64,000 nucleotides of DNA. Origin: Microbacterium memoriense. Its GTDB lineage: Bacteria; Actinomycetota; Actinomycetes; Actinomycetales; Microbacteriaceae. This document shows, piece after piece, positions 61,203 through 64,000 of the stretch; the stretch's first letter is position 1; every line of letters starts with the position of its first letter. Position numbers and translations under genes: made by a program. The stretch is taken from positions 186,001 through 250,000 of the forward strand of contig NZ_JAODOR010000010.1 in NCBI RefSeq assembly GCF_025398275.1, given 5' to 3'. The notes below the pieces were generated by a model that was not told the origin of the DNA, did no database searches, and was given only the letters and a program-made list of their open reading frames with translations.

Positions 61203-63772
61203 CGCCGCACCGCCAGGGTCGTTCCCGCGATCGGGACGACACCCGCGCGCCGCTCTTCCGCACTCGCGGGGCGCACCTGGCCGCGTTCGGCGACGTAGCC
61301 GAGCGACGGGTCGGGAGTGTCCGGCGCGTTGACGAAGGAGTGGAAGCGGGCGAGCTTCGCGGGGTCGGCCAGGGTCGCCGCCCATTCGTCTTCGTAGGCG
61401 TCCACATGCCGCGCCATCGCCGCGTCGAGATCGGCGCAGATCCCGAGGCTGTCCTCGAAGATGACGGCGCGAAGCTCGTCCAAGCCACCCTCCAGCTCCT
61501 GCATCCACGGCGCCGTCCGCTGCAACCGGTCCGCGGTGCGGATGTAGTAGAGGAAGAACCGGTCGATCGCCTGGATCAGCTGATCGTCGTCGAGGCCTTC
61601 GGCCAGGAGCTCGGCGTGCCGCGGGGTGAAGCCGCCGTTGCCGCCGACATAGAGGTTCCAGCCGTTCTCGGTCGCGATGACCCCGGCATCCTTCCCGCGG
61701 GCCTCGGCACACTCCCGCGCACATCCCGATACCCCGAGCTTCAGCTTGTGCGGTGCACGGAGCCCGCGATAGCGCAGTTCGAGCCGGACGGCCATGCCCA
61801 CCGAATCGAGCACGCCGTATCGGCACCAGGTCGATCCGACGCACGACTTCACGGTGCGCAGCGACTTGCCGTAGGCCTGGCCGGATTCGAAGCCGGCATC
61901 CACGAGTCGTTGCCAGATCTCGGGCAACTGCTCGAGGCGCGCACCGAACATGTCGATGCGCTGCCCGCCGGTGATCTTCGTATAGAGCGCGTAGTCGCGG
62001 GCGATCTCGCCGATGACGATCAGCCCCTCGGGCGTCACCTCGCCACCCGCCATGCGCGGGACCACGGAGTAAGTGCCGTCGCGTTGGATGTTGGCCATGA
62101 CATGGTCGTTCGTGTCCTGCAGCGTCGCGTTCTCGCCGTCGAGGACGTGGCCGCCGACGAGCGTCGACAGGATGCTCGCGAGCGTCGGCTTGCAGATGTC
62201 GCAGCCGCGACCGCTCCCGAATCGCTCGATGACGGCCGAGAAAGTCGTGAGCTCCGAGACCCGCACGGCATCGAAGAGCTGCCGACGCGAGAGGTCGAAG
62301 TGCTCGCACAGCGCGTTCGAGACCACCTGGCCGGACTTGGCGAGTTCCTGCCCGACGAGCTTCTTCACCATGACGGTGCACGAACCGCACGTCGCGCCGG
62401 CCTTCGTGCACGCCTTGACGGCAGCAGCATCCGCGCAGCCCTCGTCGTGGACCGCGCGGCGGATGCGGCCGGCGGTCACACTCGAGCAGGAGCAGACGAC
62501 GGCCTCATCGGGCAGCTCCGCCATCGGCGCGCTACCCGAGACCTCGGGCGCGAGGTACACGGCCGGGTCCGCGCCCAGGGCCCCACCGACCAGGGGGCGC
62601 AACGAGCCGTAGGCGGCGGCGTCGCCCACCAGGATGCCGCCGAGCAGCGTCTTGGCATCGTCGGAGAGTACGAGCTTCTTGTAGACACCGGCGGTCGGGT
62701 CCGCATAGACGACGTCGAGCGCCCCCGGTGTCGTGGCCATCGCGTCGCCGAAGCTGGCGACGTCGATGCCGGAGAACTTGAGCTTGGCCGACAGATCGAA
62801 GCCGGGGAACGTCGCGTCGCCTCCGGACAGGCGCGACGCGGCGACCTCCGCCATGGCGTAGCCAGGGGCGACGAGGCCCACCGCCATGCCATCGAAGTTC
62901 GCGACTTCACCGATCGCGAGAATGGCCGGATCGCTGGTCCGGCATGTCTCGTCGATGACGACACCACCGCGCGGATGGCAGTCGAGTTGGGCGTCGCGGG
63001 CGAGCTCATCGCGGGGACGTACCCCGACGGTGAAGACGGCCACATCGACGTCGGCGTCACTGCCGTCGCGGAAAGCGATGTGCGAAACCTGCCCCGTCCG
63101 GTCCGGGTCGAGCCGGGTCGTCACGGTTTCGGTGCGCACGCCGATCCCGCGCGCTTCGATCAGGCGACGAAGGATGCCGCCCGCACCGGAATCGAGCTGC
63201 GCCGACATCAGCCGATCGCTGGATTGGACGACCGTCGGCGTCACATCGAGGCCGCCGAGCGCCTCGGCGGCCTCGAGACCCAGCAAGCCACCGCCGACGA
63301 CGACGCCGCGCAGGGGGCGTCCGAGTTGCTCCCGACGCCGTTCGACGAACGTGCGGAGTTGCTCGAGATCGTCGATCGTGCGGTAGACGAAGCATCCCGG
63401 CAGGTCGAAGCCGTCGAGGGCCAACCGGGCCGCATACGAGCCGGTGGCCAACACCAGCCGGTCGTAGTCGAGGAACCGGCCGCTCGCCAGCCGCACGCGG
63501 CGCCGCGACCGGTCGATCACGGCGACCGGGTCGGCCGGAAGGAAGTCGACGCGCTCGTCGGCGAGCGCCGCCGGGTCGAGCGTGAGGTCATCGGCGTCGC
63601 GCCCGGTGAGGTATCCGGTGAGCCCGACGCGGTCGTACGGTAGCCGGCCCTCGTCGCCGACCACGGTCACCCGGACGGGCAGGTCTTCGCGGCTGAGGAG
63701 ACTCTCGACGAAACGGTGGCCGACCATGCCGGCGCCGACGACGACGATTCGCTGCGGGTTCTGTGCGCTCAC
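61199..63772 (-). CDS. nirB: Assimilatory nitrite reductase large subunit (NirB)
   Basis: The 857-residue protein reduces nitrite to ammonium with NAD(P)H. Domains in order: FAD/NAD(P)-binding reductase (RIVVVGAGMVGHRFVESLL; second GGGLLGLEAAEALGG), BFD-like [2Fe-2S] (VCSCSSVTAGRIRRAV, TKAGATCGSC), then siroheme/4Fe-4S domains with CVGSTWCRYG and GVSGCARECAEARGKD. The GTG at 63772 is chosen because AGGAGG lies before it; an ATG at 63796 lies upstream of that ribosome site. It is the first gene of a five-gene operon. The 228 bases beyond it hold the presumed promoter. Confidence 0.95.
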   Translation of the reverse strand: MSAQNPQRIVVVGAGMVGHRFVESLLSREDLPVRVTVVGDEGRLPYDRVGLTGYLTGRDADDLTLDPAALADERVDFLPADPVAVIDRSRRRVRLASGRFLDYDRLVLATGSYAARLALDGFDLPGCFVYRTIDDLEQLRTFVERRREQLGRPLRGVVVGGGLLGLEAAEALGGLDVTPTVVQSSDRLMSAQLDSGAGGILRRLIEARGIGVRTETVTTRLDPDRTGQVSHIAFRDGSDADVDVAVFTVGVRPRDELARDAQLDCHPRGGVVIDETCRTSDPAILAIGEVANFDGMAVGLVAPGYAMAEVAASRLSGGDATFPGFDLSAKLKFSGIDVASFGDAMATTPGALDVVYADPTAGVYKKLVLSDDAKTLLGGILVGDAAAYGSLRPLVGGALGADPAVYLAPEVSGSAPMAELPDEAVVCSCSSVTAGRIRRAVHDEGCADAAAVKACTKAGATCGSCTVMVKKLVGQELAKSGQVVSNALCEHFDLSRRQLFDAVRVSELTTFSAVIERFGSGRGCDICKPTLASILSTLVGGHVLDGENATLQDTNDHVMANIQRDGTYSVVPRMAGGEVTPEGLIVIGEIARDYALYTKITGGQRIDMFGARLEQLPEIWQRLVDAGFESGQAYGKSLRTVKSCVGSTWCRYGVLDSVGMAVRLELRYRGLRAPHKLKLGVSGCARECAEARGKDAGVIATENGWNLYVGGNGGFTPRHAELLAEGLDDDQLIQAIDRFFLYYIRTADRLQRTAPWMQELEGGLDELRAVIFEDSLGICADLDAAMARHVDAYEDEWAATLADPAKLARFHSFVNAPDTPDPSLGYVAERGQVRPASAEERRAGVVPIAGTTLAVRR

Positions 63773-63933
63773 GGGAGTCCTCCTGGGGCGATCCACCGAC
63801 CCACCCGGACGCGAGTGGGGTGATCTTCGACGCTAGGGGCCTCGTGTTTCACCGCACCCGGCCCTGCGTTACCCCGCGGGAACGTCTTCCTCACAAACCC
63901 CCGAGAGCAGTGTGAGGCCGCGCCCCTCCCGTT

Positions 63934-63997
63934 GCCGAGTGCGCGGGTTCCTGCCGAGAGCGCCGGACGTGCGCCGCGCGCAACCAGTGCACTCGCG
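63934..63997. repeat. Inverted repeat, family C (copy 2, near window end)
   Basis: The left arm GCCGAGTGCGCGGGTT (63934-63949) and the right AACCAGTGCACTCGCG (63982-63997) pair imperfectly. Left arm and loop (CTGCCGAGAGCGCCGG) closely match copy 1 at 23821-23905. It lies upstream of the nir operon. Confidence 0.68.
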
Positions 63998-64000
63998 AAG

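Noticed and set aside
60605..63643. A 1012-codon open frame on the plus strand opposite nirB
   Set aside because: Its composition is typical antisense reading of GC-rich coding DNA, with no family signature, and nirB on the minus strand is well supported.

Overview
The window is very GC-rich, gene-dense DNA from an actinobacterium, most likely Microbacteriaceae and Microbacterium-like. This rests on the high GC, frequent GTG starts, the eukaryotic-type (alpha2) glycyl-tRNA synthetase, an apparent HspR/HAIR element before clpB, a NnaR-type HemD-HTH regulator, DUF3618/Holin-X/YtxH envelope genes, and the heavy use of GGATGC/GCATCC words. No rRNA, tRNA, CRISPR array, insertion sequence or prophage is visible.

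Layout. 1-4.2 kb: start of an enoyl-CoA hydratase gene, a type-2 3-hydroxyacyl-CoA dehydrogenase-like SDR, a small gene relic, then a TPP-riboswitch-led ykoEDC thiamine-precursor ECF transporter. 4.2-9.8 kb: a D-Ala-D-Ala carboxypeptidase, an SLC13 permease, a J-domain protein and a 3-hydroxyisobutyryl-CoA hydrolase. 9.8-14.7 kb: hemD, three small envelope genes, a protoporphyrinogen-oxidase-like flavoprotein, DUF1905, HhH-GPD and DUF1801. 14.7-20.1 kb: a 103-bp tandem repeat, glyS, DUF4870, flotillin and an orphan beta-helix/membrane protein. 20.1-28.3 kb: a MenC/N-succinylamino-acid racemase-type enolase, ohr/ohrR, a cyclase, a GNAT, an MFS pump, a decayed POT peptide transporter, CsbD and purU. 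27.3-34.2 kb: a beta-lactamase-fold protein lacking its nucleophile, an M13 peptidase, a DUF308-lipase fusion, a MATE pump and a TrmH methyltransferase. 34.3-36.3 kb: mntH-mntR. 36.3-44.5 kb: an SDR, a HAD phosphatase, two tiny membrane proteins, pyrE, pntAB, xthA and a GT87-like glycosyltransferase. 44.6-50.3 kb: a two-component system with an ABC-2 exporter, VOC, RraA-like and nitroreductase genes. 50.4-54.2 kb: a type III polyketide cluster (synthase, methyltransferase, flavin monooxygenase, UbiA prenyltransferase). 54.3-64 kb: clpB, a formate/nitrite-family channel, and the nirB-nirD-cysG-nnaR-sirB operon for nitrite assimilation and siroheme synthesis.

How parts work together. The nir operon encodes the siroheme-dependent reductase, the last steps of siroheme synthesis, and a HemD-fold regulator; the nearby FNT channel is a plausible nitrite importer. 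The type III PKS operon could make a modified, prenylated phenolic lipid or quinone. The mnt genes form a self-contained manganese circuit with operators placed on an apparently leaderless promoter.

The most unusual non-coding signal is a set of intergenic inverted repeats with 12-20 bp arms around 15-75 bp loops. At least three sequence families recur inside this one window.
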